The notes: a model not told the origin generated them from the letters alone. Counted from the stretch's first letter, positions 24,013 through 32,075 are shown. The stretch is 64,000 bases of DNA from Nibribacter roseus (GCF_042662225.1 NZ_JBHSYQ010000004.1:248001-312000); one strand, 5' to 3'. Made by a program: numbers and translations.

Positions 24013-24804
24013 ATGAAAAAAGAAAGAGTAAGTATCGGGAGAATTCTGCGGAACGGCCTTTTTTGCTCCTTATTGGCTGGTCTGGTAGCTTGTGGAGGCA
24101 GTTCAGAAACAGCTGAAGGAAATGAGGGAGCTGAAGACTCAGTCAACATGTCACAAGAGAATACAGCCGCAGGAGACACCTGGGACAATAATCGTTTCTC
24201 AACCTCCTTTACGTCAAACAACAAGTATAAAGAATGGGATAAAAACGGTGATTCTTTCTTAGATGAAGACGAGTTCTACGGTAGCTATTATAATACCTGG
24301 GACACGAACAGAGATAATTCATTAGACGAGCAGGAATGGACTGCTGCTTCAAGAGACTACGGCATAACAGACCAGAACTGGTCTGACTGGGATGCCAACC
24401 GGGACAACAAGCTAGACCAAAACGAGTTTAGAACCGGAATAAGCAAAAACAACTACTACGGCACCTGGGACCGTGACGGGGACAAAAGAATAAATGAGCG
24501 GGAGTATTCAGACGGAGTATTCGGAATGTGGGACAACGACCGCAACGGATCTCTCACCAACGATGAGTACAATACCAGAAATAACCGCTATTACGGCACA
24601 GGTCAAGGCATGAACGGCCAGAATACAACTGGCACAGGTCAAACCACAACTGGCACAGGCCAAAACACAACAGGCGGAGTCACCACCGGCCAATCTACAA
24701 CTGGTGGAGCTACTACCGGTCAAACAACAACCGGTACTGGCCAAAGAACTACTGGAAACGGCCAAAGCACAACGGGTGGGGCTACAACGGGTCAAAGGCC
24801 GTAG
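24013..24804 (+). CDS. EF-hand lipoprotein with Thr/Gly/Gln repeat tail
   Basis: A 263-residue lipoprotein: signal peptide ending LAGLVAC (lipidated Cys 27), then five EF-hand loops starting at Asp 76, 97, 127, 153 and 174 with D-x-[DN]-x-[DN] patterns such as DKNGDSFLDEDE. The fifth loop (DNDRNGSLTNDE) is less standard. The tail (about 195-263) repeats TTGTGQ/TTGGATTGQ-type units encoded by a diverged in-frame DNA repeat. It is presumably a surface or periplasmic Ca-binding protein. Nothing nearby suggests a partner. Confidence 0.8.
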   Translation: MKKERVSIGRILRNGLFCSLLAGLVACGGSSETAEGNEGAEDSVNMSQENTAAGDTWDNNRFSTSFTSNNKYKEWDKNGDSFLDEDEFYGSYYNTWDTNRDNSLDEQEWTAASRDYGITDQNWSDWDANRDNKLDQNEFRTGISKNNYYGTWDRDGDKRINEREYSDGVFGMWDNDRNGSLTNDEYNTRNNRYYGTGQGMNGQNTTGTGQTTTGTGQNTTGGVTTGQSTTGGATTGQTTTGTGQRTTGNGQSTTGGATTGQRP

Positions 24805-24854
24805 CCAATAAATGAACCTGCAGTTGTAATCAGCAGGTTTTGTAGTATTTTTCT

Positions 24855-24906
24855 CAAGAGGTGTTTTGGGGCTGTTTTCATGAAAACAGCCCCAAAACAC
24901 CTCTTG
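24855..24906. repeat. Intergenic palindromic element, copy 9 (perfect 52-bp palindrome)
   Basis: The 26-base left half begins CAAGAGGTGTTTTGGGGCTG and is the exact complement of the right half, with no loop. It is the cleanest copy in the window. It lies 50 bp after the EF-hand gene and before msrB, with no T-tract. Confidence 0.9.
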
Positions 24907-24993
24907 TTATTTCTCTACCTTTGTGTTTGCTTTCCCAAAAAACAAGTAAAGCAGAAAAGTAGTACAAGTTCATAAATAGAAACCTTTAGGAAG

Positions 24994-25377
24994 ATGGAAA
25001 ACCACGATAAAAAATATAATCAACTTACTCCAGAGGAGGAGTATGTCATCTTGCACAAGGGCACCGAGCGCCCTTTCACTGGTAAGCTGTACACGAACAA
25101 AGAGGCCGGCACTTACATTTGCCGCCGTTGTAACGCCCCGCTTTACCGCTCTGAAGACAAATTTGAATCGCACTGCGGGTGGCCTAGCTTTGATGATGAA
25201 ATTCCGGGAGCCGTAACCCGTGTGCCCGACGCAGATGGCCGCCGTACAGAAATAGTGTGCTCTAACTGTGGTGGCCATTTGGGTCACGTGTTCTTGGGAG
25301 AACGGTTTACCTCTAAAAATACCCGCCATTGTGTCAACTCTATCTCTATGGAGTTTGTACCGGCCAAGCAAGACTAA
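24994..25377 (+). CDS. msrB: Peptide-methionine (R)-S-oxide reductase
   Basis: A 127-residue MsrB that reduces the R-sulfoxide of methionine with thioredoxin. It has the two zinc CxxC pairs (CRRCNAP and CSNCGG), the HCGWPSFDD block, and the active Cys in RHCVNSISM. No signal peptide, so cytoplasmic. TACCTTTG at 24916-24923 could be its -7 box. It is followed after 12 bp by the P-loop kinase gene and then a second MsrB-like gene, so the three form one unit. Confidence 0.95.
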   Translation: MENHDKKYNQLTPEEEYVILHKGTERPFTGKLYTNKEAGTYICRRCNAPLYRSEDKFESHCGWPSFDDEIPGAVTRVPDADGRRTEIVCSNCGGHLGHVFLGERFTSKNTRHCVNSISMEFVPAKQD

Positions 25378-25389
25378 CAATACCGGGTA

Positions 25390-25848
25390 GTGCAGGCCAT
25401 ACTTTTTACAGGTCTACAGGCATCTGGCAAGTCAAGCTTTTATAAGCAGTACTTCTTTAACTCGCACGTGCGCATTAGTCTTGATTTGCTGCGTACCCGC
25501 AAGCGGGAAAGCAAATTCCTGCAGCTGTGCCTGCAAACCAACACCCGCTTTGTAGTGGATAATACCAATCCCACTATAGAGGAAAGGCGGAAGTACCTGG
25601 CGCTGGCAAAAGAGCACCGATATGAGGTGATAGGGTATTTCTTCCAAACCTCTTTGGCTGAGGCATTGGCACGTAACAGTGAGCGGGAGGGGAAGGAGCG
25701 TATAAAAGATATTGGCCTGTATGACTGCCATAAAAAACTAACCGCACCGTCGTTTGACGAAGGCTTTGACCGTTTGTTTACTGTGCAGCTGCATAACAAC
25801 GGTTTTATTGTAGAGGAGTTGATTAGAGAGCTGCCGGAAGAGCAATAG
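25390..25848 (+). CDS. P-loop kinase-like protein (polynucleotide kinase type)
   Basis: A 152-residue protein beginning at GTG (25390), 12 bp after msrB. The Walker A is GLQASGKSSF at residues 8-17, followed by RISLDLLR, then VVDNTNPTIEERRKYLALA and a lid-like segment with several Arg and Lys. This order fits the small polynucleotide-kinase-like ATPase group; the phosphate acceptor is unknown. It is tightly packed between two msrB genes and ends 3 bp before the second. The context suggests a role in oxidative repair, which is inference. Confidence 0.75.
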   Translation: MQAILFTGLQASGKSSFYKQYFFNSHVRISLDLLRTRKRESKFLQLCLQTNTRFVVDNTNPTIEERRKYLALAKEHRYEVIGYFFQTSLAEALARNSEREGKERIKDIGLYDCHKKLTAPSFDEGFDRLFTVQLHNNGFIVEELIRELPEEQ

Positions 25849-25851
25849 CCT

Positions 25852-26181
25852 ATGTTTGAAAACCGCAAAATTGATTGGAACCGCCAGCCAGAGGCAGAAG
25901 AAGGGGTCTACACCTGTACCCAATGTGGCGTGCCTCTTTTTGAAGCGGGTAAGAAGTTTGATTCTAAAACCGGGTTCCCTAGCTTTTGGGCTCATTTGGG
26001 AGAGAATGTACAACAGCACCTGTTACAGACCTATGGCCGAGACCGAATCCAGCTGCTGTGTCACCACTGTGGGCAGCACCTGGGGCACCTGTTCCAAGAT
26101 GAAAGAACTCCCAGCGGAGTTCGCTACTGTATTAATGCCGAGTCTGTGGCTTATCAGCCGTCAAGTAAACTAGATTCATAG
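25852..26181 (+). CDS. Second MsrB-like protein, short
   Basis: A 109-residue MsrB-fold protein with both zinc CxxC pairs (CTQCGVP and CHHCGQH), KTGFPSFWAHL in place of the usual CGWPSF region, and a probable active Cys in RYCINAESV. It is shorter and more diverged than the gene at 24994. It starts 3 bp after the kinase stop, so it is in the same unit. Activity is likely but substrate preference may differ. Confidence 0.85.
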   Translation: MFENRKIDWNRQPEAEEGVYTCTQCGVPLFEAGKKFDSKTGFPSFWAHLGENVQQHLLQTYGRDRIQLLCHHCGQHLGHLFQDERTPSGVRYCINAESVAYQPSSKLDS

Positions 26182-26186
26182 AAAGT

Positions 26187-26227
26187 AAAACACCATGACC
26201 TCCAGCAAAAGGAGGTCATGGTGTTTT
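26187..26227 (+). terminator. Terminator hairpin after the msrB unit
   Basis: AAAACACCATGACCTCC (26187-26203) pairs perfectly with GGAGGTCATGGTGTTTT (26211-26227). It overlaps the left end of palindromic element copy 10. Confidence 0.8.
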
Positions 26228-26260
26228 AGGCTTGTTTTTAAGAAATCAATCCTAAAACAC
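26221..26260. repeat. Intergenic palindromic element, copy 10
   Basis: GTGTTTTAGGCTTGTTTTTAAG pairs with AAATCAATCCTAAAACAC. Its first seven bases are shared with the 3' arm of the preceding terminator hairpin, so the two structures compete. Confidence 0.75.
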
Positions 26261-26440
26261 CATCAAACTTTAGTTAGTCGATCTAGCTAAAACAAGCAAA
26301 ACAATTCATCTCATTCACATGATCTTTAGAAAAACAGGTTGCTCTTTGAGAGCAGGTTTCTGAGAAACAGGTTGTTTTTTGCTTGTTCTTGCCGTAATGT
26401 TGTCTTACTCGCTGGTTCAGAGTAAGGCAGCGGTAGGGGC

Positions 26441-28246
26441 ATGAGGAAAAAAAGAACTACTTCATTTTTACTGAAGGCAGGTCGAACCGGGGCTATTTGG
26501 TTGCAACGGCGTCTGTCTCGGACACAGCTGCTGGTGGTTTTTAGTGTGTTGGTGGGTATAACGGCCGGCTTGGCGGCTGCCCTGTTAAAAACGCTGGTAC
26601 ACACAATCAGGCAGTTGTTGGTGAGCAATCATTCCATTGCTTTCCAAAACCAGATTTACCTGATCTTTCCGTTGATAGGAATTTTAATCACGGTACTTCT
26701 GGTCAAGGTTTTCTTTGGCGGAACGTTTGAGCGTGGGGTAGCCAGTGTTCTGGTGGCCATTTCAAAAAGATCCAGCAAACTGCAGCGAAGCAAAATGTTT
26801 TCGCATGTACTCACCAGCGGCATAACAGTAGGCTTTGGCGGATCAGCGGGTTTGGAGTCGCCAATTGTGGTGACTGGTTCTGCCATTGGATCTAACTTCG
26901 GAAAGCTTCCCTTTTTCAACTACCGTGAGCGGACAGTGCTGTTAGCCTGCGGAGCATCGGCGGGGATAGCGTCTGTGTTCAACGCACCAGTGGCAGGGTT
27001 GCTTTTTGCCATTGAGGTTTTACTGGCAGATGTTACGGTGGCGGCTTTTATTCCGCTCATTATGGCGTCTGTGGCCGGGGTGCTATGCTCTAAAATACTG
27101 ATGCGGGAAGACATTTTGTTCAACTTCCGGTCGCTGCAGCCATTTGACTATCATAACCTGGTATTCTTTCTGCTACTGGGTGTTCTGTGTGGTTTAGTGT
27201 CAGTGTACTATGCCCAAATGACCTTGAAGATTGAAAGCCTGTTTCACAAATTGGGCAAGGAGAGCCGCTTTACCAAAGCTCTAATAGGAGGGCTCATCCT
27301 TGGCCTGCTTATCTTCATTTTTCCACCTCTGTTTGGCGAAGGGTATGAAAGTATCAAAGACTTATCGCAGGGGCAGCTGCATCGGCTTTTTCAGCCAGAA
27401 TTGTATGCGCAGGTACAAAATAACCAATGGTTTCTGCTTCTCTTCATTGGCGCTATTGCACTGGCAAAAGTGGTGGCAACCTCAGTGACCTTAGCGGGTG
27501 GCGGAAACGGCGGTAATTTTGCACCTTCACTGTTTGTGGGTGGTTACGTGGGCTTTTTCTTTTCCAGACTGGTAAATATGGTCTCTGACTACAGATTGCC
27601 CGAAGATAATTTCACCGTGGTGGGCATGGCCGGTATTTTGGCCGGAGTAATGTATGCGCCCCTTACTGGCGTTTTTCTGATAGCAGAAATAACGCAGGGC
27701 TATGATTTGATAATACCCTTAATGGTAGTGGCAGCCACCAGCTACGCGTTGGTGCGTTGGTTTGAGCAGTTCCCTATGGATACGAGAGAACTGGCCAAAA
27801 AAGGACAGATCTTAACCCAGAACCGCGACCTGAACATTCTGCGGTCACTCACTATGGAGCAGCTGATTGAAAAAAACTTCCATGAGCTTAGTCCTGAAAC
27901 CTCATTGGGTAAAATAGTAGAAGCTATCACCCACACCAAACGGAATATGTTTCCGGTGGTGTCACCTACAGATAATAGTTTGCTGGGTATAATTTTGCTG
28001 GATGACCTGAAAGAAGTTATGTTCAAAACAGAGCTATACGACAAGTTGTCGGCTCAGAACCTGATGAAATTGCCCCCGGATTTTGTTCATCTGCAGGAAG
28101 ACATGCCCAGTGTTATGCGCAAGTTTGACCACAGTGGCGCCTGGAATCTGCCGGTGGTTGACCAAGGACGCTATGTGGGTTTTATTTCAAAGTCCAGCGT
28201 GTTCATGACTTACCGAAAATTCCTGCTTATGCAGACAGAAAAATAA
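26441..28246 (+). CDS. ClC-type chloride channel with CBS domain pair
   Basis: A 601-residue inner-membrane ClC protein: about ten or more hydrophobic helices to residue 440, then two CBS domains (about 470-590). The gating Glu is kept in GGSAGLESP (about 140). The internal proton Glu of ClC-ec1-like exchangers is replaced: the stretch reads NAPVAGLLFAIEVLLAD with Val at that site, as in channels. GGNGGNFAPSLFVGG is the second ion-pathway block. It follows the msrB unit and converges on msrA, suggesting a link to oxidative or hypochlorite stress. Confidence 0.88.
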   Translation: MRKKRTTSFLLKAGRTGAIWLQRRLSRTQLLVVFSVLVGITAGLAAALLKTLVHTIRQLLVSNHSIAFQNQIYLIFPLIGILITVLLVKVFFGGTFERGVASVLVAISKRSSKLQRSKMFSHVLTSGITVGFGGSAGLESPIVVTGSAIGSNFGKLPFFNYRERTVLLACGASAGIASVFNAPVAGLLFAIEVLLADVTVAAFIPLIMASVAGVLCSKILMREDILFNFRSLQPFDYHNLVFFLLLGVLCGLVSVYYAQMTLKIESLFHKLGKESRFTKALIGGLILGLLIFIFPPLFGEGYESIKDLSQGQLHRLFQPELYAQVQNNQWFLLLFIGAIALAKVVATSVTLAGGGNGGNFAPSLFVGGYVGFFFSRLVNMVSDYRLPEDNFTVVGMAGILAGVMYAPLTGVFLIAEITQGYDLIIPLMVVAATSYALVRWFEQFPMDTRELAKKGQILTQNRDLNILRSLTMEQLIEKNFHELSPETSLGKIVEAITHTKRNMFPVVSPTDNSLLGIILLDDLKEVMFKTELYDKLSAQNLMKLPPDFVHLQEDMPSVMRKFDHSGAWNLPVVDQGRYVGFISKSSVFMTYRKFLLMQTEK

Positions 28247-28261
28247 GCTCACGCTGTTTAC

Positions 28262-28951
28262 TTATCTCATGGAGCACCCATCGATCTGTTGAGTCTGGTA
28301 TTGGTTTAGCAACAATTGCTGAGCTGGGTACGACAGGCCAAAGCTGGCTACCTCCTTTATCAATCTCTCCAGATTTCCGTTACCGCCTAAGTAGCCATTC
28401 ACTCGCGCAACGGCAGTTGAATTATTGAATGCATGAAAGTCTGGGTAAATTTTGCTGAGCTCAGAGAGTAATTCCGGGGCTCTTCTCAGTTTCCATTTCT
28501 GGTGCCGTTCCTCTGCTAAATAAAAAATGTGGTATGGAATCAGCTCTGTTCTAATTGAATGCCCCAACCTTTCCTCAGCTTGTTTTATCGCTTTCTTAGC
28601 AGCAGTTTCCTGTTCCGTTGATTTAAAGAAAATGGCAGACGTGTACTGTCTTTTGTATGGTTCTGCAGTGGGAGAGTGGCGAAGGAAAAACTGCTGCAGT
28701 AGCTGCTCATATGAAACCAGATCTGCATCATAATCAATTTGTGCCGTTTCTATATGATCGGCTAGACTGCGGTAAGTAGGGTTTTCTGTACTGCCACCGG
28801 CATAGCCAACTCTGGTGCGGATTACTCCTTCCATTGCTCCATAAAACGCTTCAGGCCCCCAGAAGCAGCCCATAGCCAAGGTAGCGGTTTCCACATTTTC
28901 ATGCGCTACCTGATCAATAAAAGGTAAATTCTCTTCTTCGCGGTTGGTCAT
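28262..28951 (-). CDS. msrA: Peptide-methionine (S)-S-oxide reductase
   Basis: A 229-residue MsrA that reduces S-methionine sulfoxide. The active Cys is in MGCFWGPEAFYG (about residue 28), followed by VGYAGGSTENPTY and later FFLRHSPTAEPYKRQYTSAIFF, all family marks. The C-terminal part (about 180-229) is an extension of unclear role. It converges on the ClC gene with a 15-bp gap and is divergent from the ABC operon. It complements the two MsrB proteins upstream, covering both sulfoxide forms. Confidence 0.93.
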   Translation of the reverse strand: MTNREEENLPFIDQVAHENVETATLAMGCFWGPEAFYGAMEGVIRTRVGYAGGSTENPTYRSLADHIETAQIDYDADLVSYEQLLQQFFLRHSPTAEPYKRQYTSAIFFKSTEQETAAKKAIKQAEERLGHSIRTELIPYHIFYLAEERHQKWKLRRAPELLSELSKIYPDFHAFNNSTAVARVNGYLGGNGNLERLIKEVASFGLSYPAQQLLLNQYQTQQIDGCSMR

Positions 28952-29017
28952 AGATAAATGTACGTTCCGCAGGCATTGTTGTCTATGCTAAGACTAAAAA
29001 TGCTAAAATTCAGATGA

Positions 29018-29058
29018 GCTGTTATAGGCTTGTTTTCAGGAAATTAAGCTTAAAACAG
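29018..29058. repeat. Intergenic palindromic element, copy 11
   Basis: AGCTGTTATAGGCTTGTTTTC pairs with GAAATTAAGCTTAAAACAG. It lies in the divergent msrA/ABC gap, ending 20 bp before the -33 box of the ABC operon promoter, so this copy is not at a gene 3' end. Confidence 0.7.
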
Positions 29059-29078
29059 AAAATAATTTTAGCCGGTGC

Positions 29079-29108
29079 TTGTATCTCATAAAACTAATAT
29101 TACATTTG
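29079..29108 (+). promoter_or_regulatory. Bacteroidota-type promoter of the ABC/GntR operon
   Basis: TTG at 29079-29081 is followed after exactly 19 bp by TACATTTG (29101-29108), matching the -33/-7 arrangement of Bacteroidota primary sigma promoters. Transcription would begin near 29114, inside the operator-like repeat that follows. Confidence 0.7.
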
Positions 29109-29109
29109 C

Positions 29110-29133
29110 AGTGTACTATGTAACTAATACAGT
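29110..29133 (+). promoter_or_regulatory. GntR (YtrA-type) operator-like inverted repeat
   Basis: AGTGTACTA and TAATACAGT, separated by 6 bp, form an imperfect inverted repeat (7 of 9 positions). This resembles the GTGTACTA/TAGTACAC operators reported for YtrA-subfamily GntR regulators. It starts 2 bp after the -7 box, so binding would block initiation. The GntR gene is third in this operon, suggesting autoregulation. Confidence 0.6.
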
Positions 29134-29146
29134 AAAGCAATGCTAT

Positions 29147-30001
29147 ATGATACACATCAACAATCTTAGTTTTGGGTACAGAAAAAAGCACCTGTTGTTC
29201 CAGAACCTGAACCTGTCTCTCTTTAAAGGGCACATTTATGGTCTGCTGGGCAAGAACGGGGCGGGCAAGTCAACCTTGCTCAAGAACATGGTAGGGCTGG
29301 CATATCCTTTAGAAGGTACCTGTACTATCAACGGCAAAAATGCCAGTAAGCGGTCGCCGGAGGTGCTGGAGAACTTGTTCTTTTTGCCCGAGGAAATTTA
29401 TGTTCCGCCGCTTACCTCGGCAAAGTACGTAGCCCGAACCGCCTGCTTTTACCCTAACTTCAATGAGCAGGAGTTCTACAGTTATCTGGCGGAGTTTGAA
29501 GTACCCCGCGATGCCGTGCTGGACAAGATGTCTTTTGGGCAGCAGAAAAAAATGATGATTGCCTTTGCCCTGGCCACTAACACAGAGCTGTTGGTCATGG
29601 ATGAACCTACAAACGGACTGGACATTCCCTCAAAGGTGCAGTTCAGAAAAATTATCGCCAGAGCCCTCACTGAAGACCGCTGCGTGGTGATCTCTACCCA
29701 CCAGGTGCGTGATCTGGAGAGCCTCATTGACACCCTGGTAGTGGTGCATAACCGTGAGATAGTGGTGAACGAAGAGCTGGACAGCATAGCCGAAAAACTG
29801 CTGTTTACAACCCTTCCTTCTGCCGAGGGGCACGATGTGCTGTATGCGGAAGAGTCGGTCAGGGGGCTGAATGCTATTTTGCCCAACACTGAGGGGGTGT
29901 ATAGCAAAGTTGATATGGAGCTTTTCTTTAACGCCATTATCAATGGCAATCCGTCTGTTGTTCAATTGTTACACTCAAACCCTCTGCAAAATGCATTTTA
30001 A
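29147..30001 (+). CDS. ABC transporter ATP-binding protein
   Basis: A 284-residue ATPase. I start at ATG 29147, which follows the promoter and gives the normal MIHINNLSFGY beginning. Walker A is GLLGKNGAGKSTLL (about 36), the signature is MSFGQQKKMMIAFALATN and Walker B is LLVMDEPTNGLD. It ends by overlapping the permease start by 11 bp. It is related to exporters of the YtrB-like class regulated by a GntR protein. The transported substrate is unknown. Confidence 0.92.
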   Translation: MIHINNLSFGYRKKHLLFQNLNLSLFKGHIYGLLGKNGAGKSTLLKNMVGLAYPLEGTCTINGKNASKRSPEVLENLFFLPEEIYVPPLTSAKYVARTACFYPNFNEQEFYSYLAEFEVPRDAVLDKMSFGQQKKMMIAFALATNTELLVMDEPTNGLDIPSKVQFRKIIARALTEDRCVVISTHQVRDLESLIDTLVVVHNREIVVNEELDSIAEKLLFTTLPSAEGHDVLYAEESVRGLNAILPNTEGVYSKVDMELFFNAIINGNPSVVQLLHSNPLQNAF

Positions 30002-30761
30002 CATAAAACGATTCGGGCTACTGTTCATGAAGCATACCGTGGAGCACTACAGGTATTATCTTATGGCTTGGGGTGTTCTGCTGGGTATCATTGCGCTACT
30101 CATGGGCTTTATTATATATGCTGAGGAAGGGGGGCTGTCTGTGAAAGGGCAGGCGGTCATTTTTGCCTTGGTGCTCATTGGTGCCGGTTCTATTTTCACC
30201 AGTACGGTTTTTTCTGATTTAGGCGACAAGAAAAAAGCGATAGCGGCGCTTACGCTTCCGGCTTCTCACCTTGAGAAGTACCTGGTGGGCTGGCTGTTTT
30301 CTTACCTGTTTTTTCAGATAGTGTACGTGGCTAGTTTTTATTTAGTAGCCTATCTAATGGTGCCATTAGATGATTGGGGAGACCAGAAACCACAGTTCAT
30401 GCCCTTGTTCACAAATGAAAACGGACAGATAACGTTTTTTGTGCTGTTTGCCTTTATTCATGGTATTGCCTTTCTGGGCTCCATCTTTTTCGAGAAATGG
30501 CACTTCATCAAAACTGCCTTTATTTACTTTCTGCTAATGATCGGGTTCATGCTGTTGAACAGAGTCTTTATGGAAAGCCTGCTGGGAATTGAACTAGAGA
30601 GTGCTGTGCCTTTCTCTAACATCAGCCTGAAAGAGGGGGAATATTATTACTCTGTTCGTTTCCCAGATAATTGGGCGGCTTGGCTGGCGGTGGTGCCCCT
30701 TGGTTGCGCCCTGCTGTTGTGGGTTACTACCTACTTCAGGCTGAGAGAAAAAGAAGTGTAG
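29991..30761 (+). CDS. ABC transporter permease
   Basis: A 256-residue membrane protein with about six transmembrane helices (near residues 25-45, 57-75, 98-120, 145-165, 175-195 and 230-248). The start at 29991 overlaps the ATPase gene by 11 bp, so translation is coupled; longer in-frame starts lie inside that gene. It probably forms a dimeric exporter with the upstream ATPase. Sequence does not give the substrate. Confidence 0.85.
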   Translation: MHFNIKRFGLLFMKHTVEHYRYYLMAWGVLLGIIALLMGFIIYAEEGGLSVKGQAVIFALVLIGAGSIFTSTVFSDLGDKKKAIAALTLPASHLEKYLVGWLFSYLFFQIVYVASFYLVAYLMVPLDDWGDQKPQFMPLFTNENGQITFFVLFAFIHGIAFLGSIFFEKWHFIKTAFIYFLLMIGFMLLNRVFMESLLGIELESAVPFSNISLKEGEYYYSVRFPDNWAAWLAVVPLGCALLLWVTTYFRLREKEV

Positions 30762-30778
30762 CCTTAAAAATAGCAACC

Positions 30779-31156
30779 ATGGAATTCAAAAATAATGAAG
30801 CCATTTACCTGCAGATAGCCGCTTACGTGAGCGACAACATTCTGCTGGGCAAATGGCCACCTGAAGATAAAGTACCCTCGGTTCGTGAACTGGCTGTGGA
30901 GCTACAGGTAAACCCGAATACGGTTATGCGCACGTATGAGTACCTCCAAAACCAAGAGGTGATTTACAACAAGCGTGGCATTGGGTTCTTTGTAACACCA
31001 GACGGAGTGGGCAAGGTGAAGAAGCACCGCCGGGAAAGGTTTCTGCAGCAAGACCTTCCCGAGTTCTTCCGGAACATTTTCCTGTTGGATATTCCGCTGG
31101 AGGAATTGCAGCAGCGCTACGAGCATTTTAAAACTGAAAATTTCACCACAAAATAA
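30779..31156 (+). CDS. GntR-family regulator, YtrA type
   Basis: A 125-residue cytoplasmic repressor. The winged helix-turn-helix covers residues 8-78 (IYLQIAAYVSDNILLG, VPSVRELAVELQVNPNTVMRTYEYL, GIGFFV). The short C-terminal tail of about 45 residues is typical of the YtrA subfamily, which usually sits next to ABC genes. An operator-like repeat at 29110-29133 supports autorepression. It lies 17 bp after the permease and 6 bp before the GIN-domain gene. Confidence 0.9.
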   Translation: MEFKNNEAIYLQIAAYVSDNILLGKWPPEDKVPSVRELAVELQVNPNTVMRTYEYLQNQEVIYNKRGIGFFVTPDGVGKVKKHRRERFLQQDLPEFFRNIFLLDIPLEELQQRYEHFKTENFTTK

Positions 31157-31162
31157 CAGAAC

Positions 31163-31882
31163 ATGAAAAAGAGTAATATTCTGCTGTTTACAGCGCTGGC
31201 CTTTTTCGTCTGCTGCCTGACCGCCTTCAACTTTGCCATGAAAGCGCAGTTTGACACTGGGCAGTACAAAGACAGATACTTTGACTACGTCACGTTTAAC
31301 CAGAAAGGGTTTAGCGCAGTAGAAGTAAACGGAGCCGCCAGATTGAATGTGAGGCTGACGCAGGGGCCTCATCAAGTGCGGGCGCATAAAGACGCTCAGG
31401 AGTACCTAGAGATCAGACAAGAGGGGAATAAATTGATAATTGATGTAAACCATAAATCTGACAGGGAGCAATATCACGGTGAGGTGCTGGTGTCTTTGCC
31501 GGAGCTTACGTTGTTGGAGGTTTCATCTAAGTACACCAAAGCCGGTAAACCTGCCAACACCATTGCCGCGCGTTTTAAGTATGGCAATGTACAGGTAACT
31601 GGTTTTTCACAAGACAGTCTGCAGTTGCTGCAAGACCATGCAACATCGGTACTTTTAACTAATCTGAAACTGGACAAGCTAACAGCTGTGGCAGGAACCA
31701 CCCCAGGCAGTACCCCTGAGCTGTTTTTGGCAGGAAACACTATACAGGCCGCCCACTTTGACATAAAGAACAAAGGGAAGCTTGAACTTAATAATATGCT
31801 TATCCCAAATTTAAGCTATGAATTTTCAGACAGTGCCAGCGCCAATTTCACCGGTACATCTCTGCAATTGCTCAAGAAGTAA
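31163..31882 (+). CDS. GIN-domain (DUF2807-like) envelope protein
   Basis: A 239-residue exported protein with a hydrophobic N-terminal signal (about 6-26) and a beta-helix-like GIN/DUF2807 pattern of repeated short strands, such as FSAVEVNGAARLNVRLTQG near residue 50. Such proteins often accompany ABC/GntR units in this phylum; their function is unknown. It is the last gene of the operon, followed by two hairpins. Confidence 0.7.
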   Translation: MKKSNILLFTALAFFVCCLTAFNFAMKAQFDTGQYKDRYFDYVTFNQKGFSAVEVNGAARLNVRLTQGPHQVRAHKDAQEYLEIRQEGNKLIIDVNHKSDREQYHGEVLVSLPELTLLEVSSKYTKAGKPANTIAARFKYGNVQVTGFSQDSLQLLQDHATSVLLTNLKLDKLTAVAGTTPGSTPELFLAGNTIQAAHFDIKNKGKLELNNMLIPNLSYEFSDSASANFTGTSLQLLKK

Positions 31883-31900
31883 CAGAAGAAAGTTCTATTT

Positions 31901-31928
31901 AGAAGGTTATTCCTGAGAACAACCTTCT
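31901..31928 (+). terminator. Hairpin after the ABC/GntR/GIN operon
   Basis: AGAAGGTT and AACCTTCT form an 8-bp stem 18 bp past the stop. There is no clear T-tract; the stronger terminator is the palindromic element just downstream. Confidence 0.5.
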
Positions 31929-31937
31929 CATTACCTG

Positions 31938-31998
31938 CGCACCTCTGTTTTGGGTCTGTTTTCTCTAAAACAAGCCAAAAACAGAGGTGCGTTTTTTT
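31938..31998 (+). terminator. Palindromic element, copy 12, with T-tract
   Basis: CGCACCTCTGTTTTGGGTCT is matched by a complementary arm ending AACAGAGGTGCG, and is directly followed by seven T. This copy therefore looks like a standard intrinsic terminator for the plus-strand operon, unlike most copies. Confidence 0.85.
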
Positions 31999-32075
31999 TA
32001 GAACATTCCCTGTAGATTCTATACATCCTAAAGAACCTCGGCTCCGTTAATTTAAGTGGAACCAGTAAGCACTCA

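Noticed and set aside
24604..24804. CRISPR-like or minisatellite noncoding array
   Set aside because: The repeats are in one open frame continuous with the EF-hand lipoprotein and have no regular spacers.
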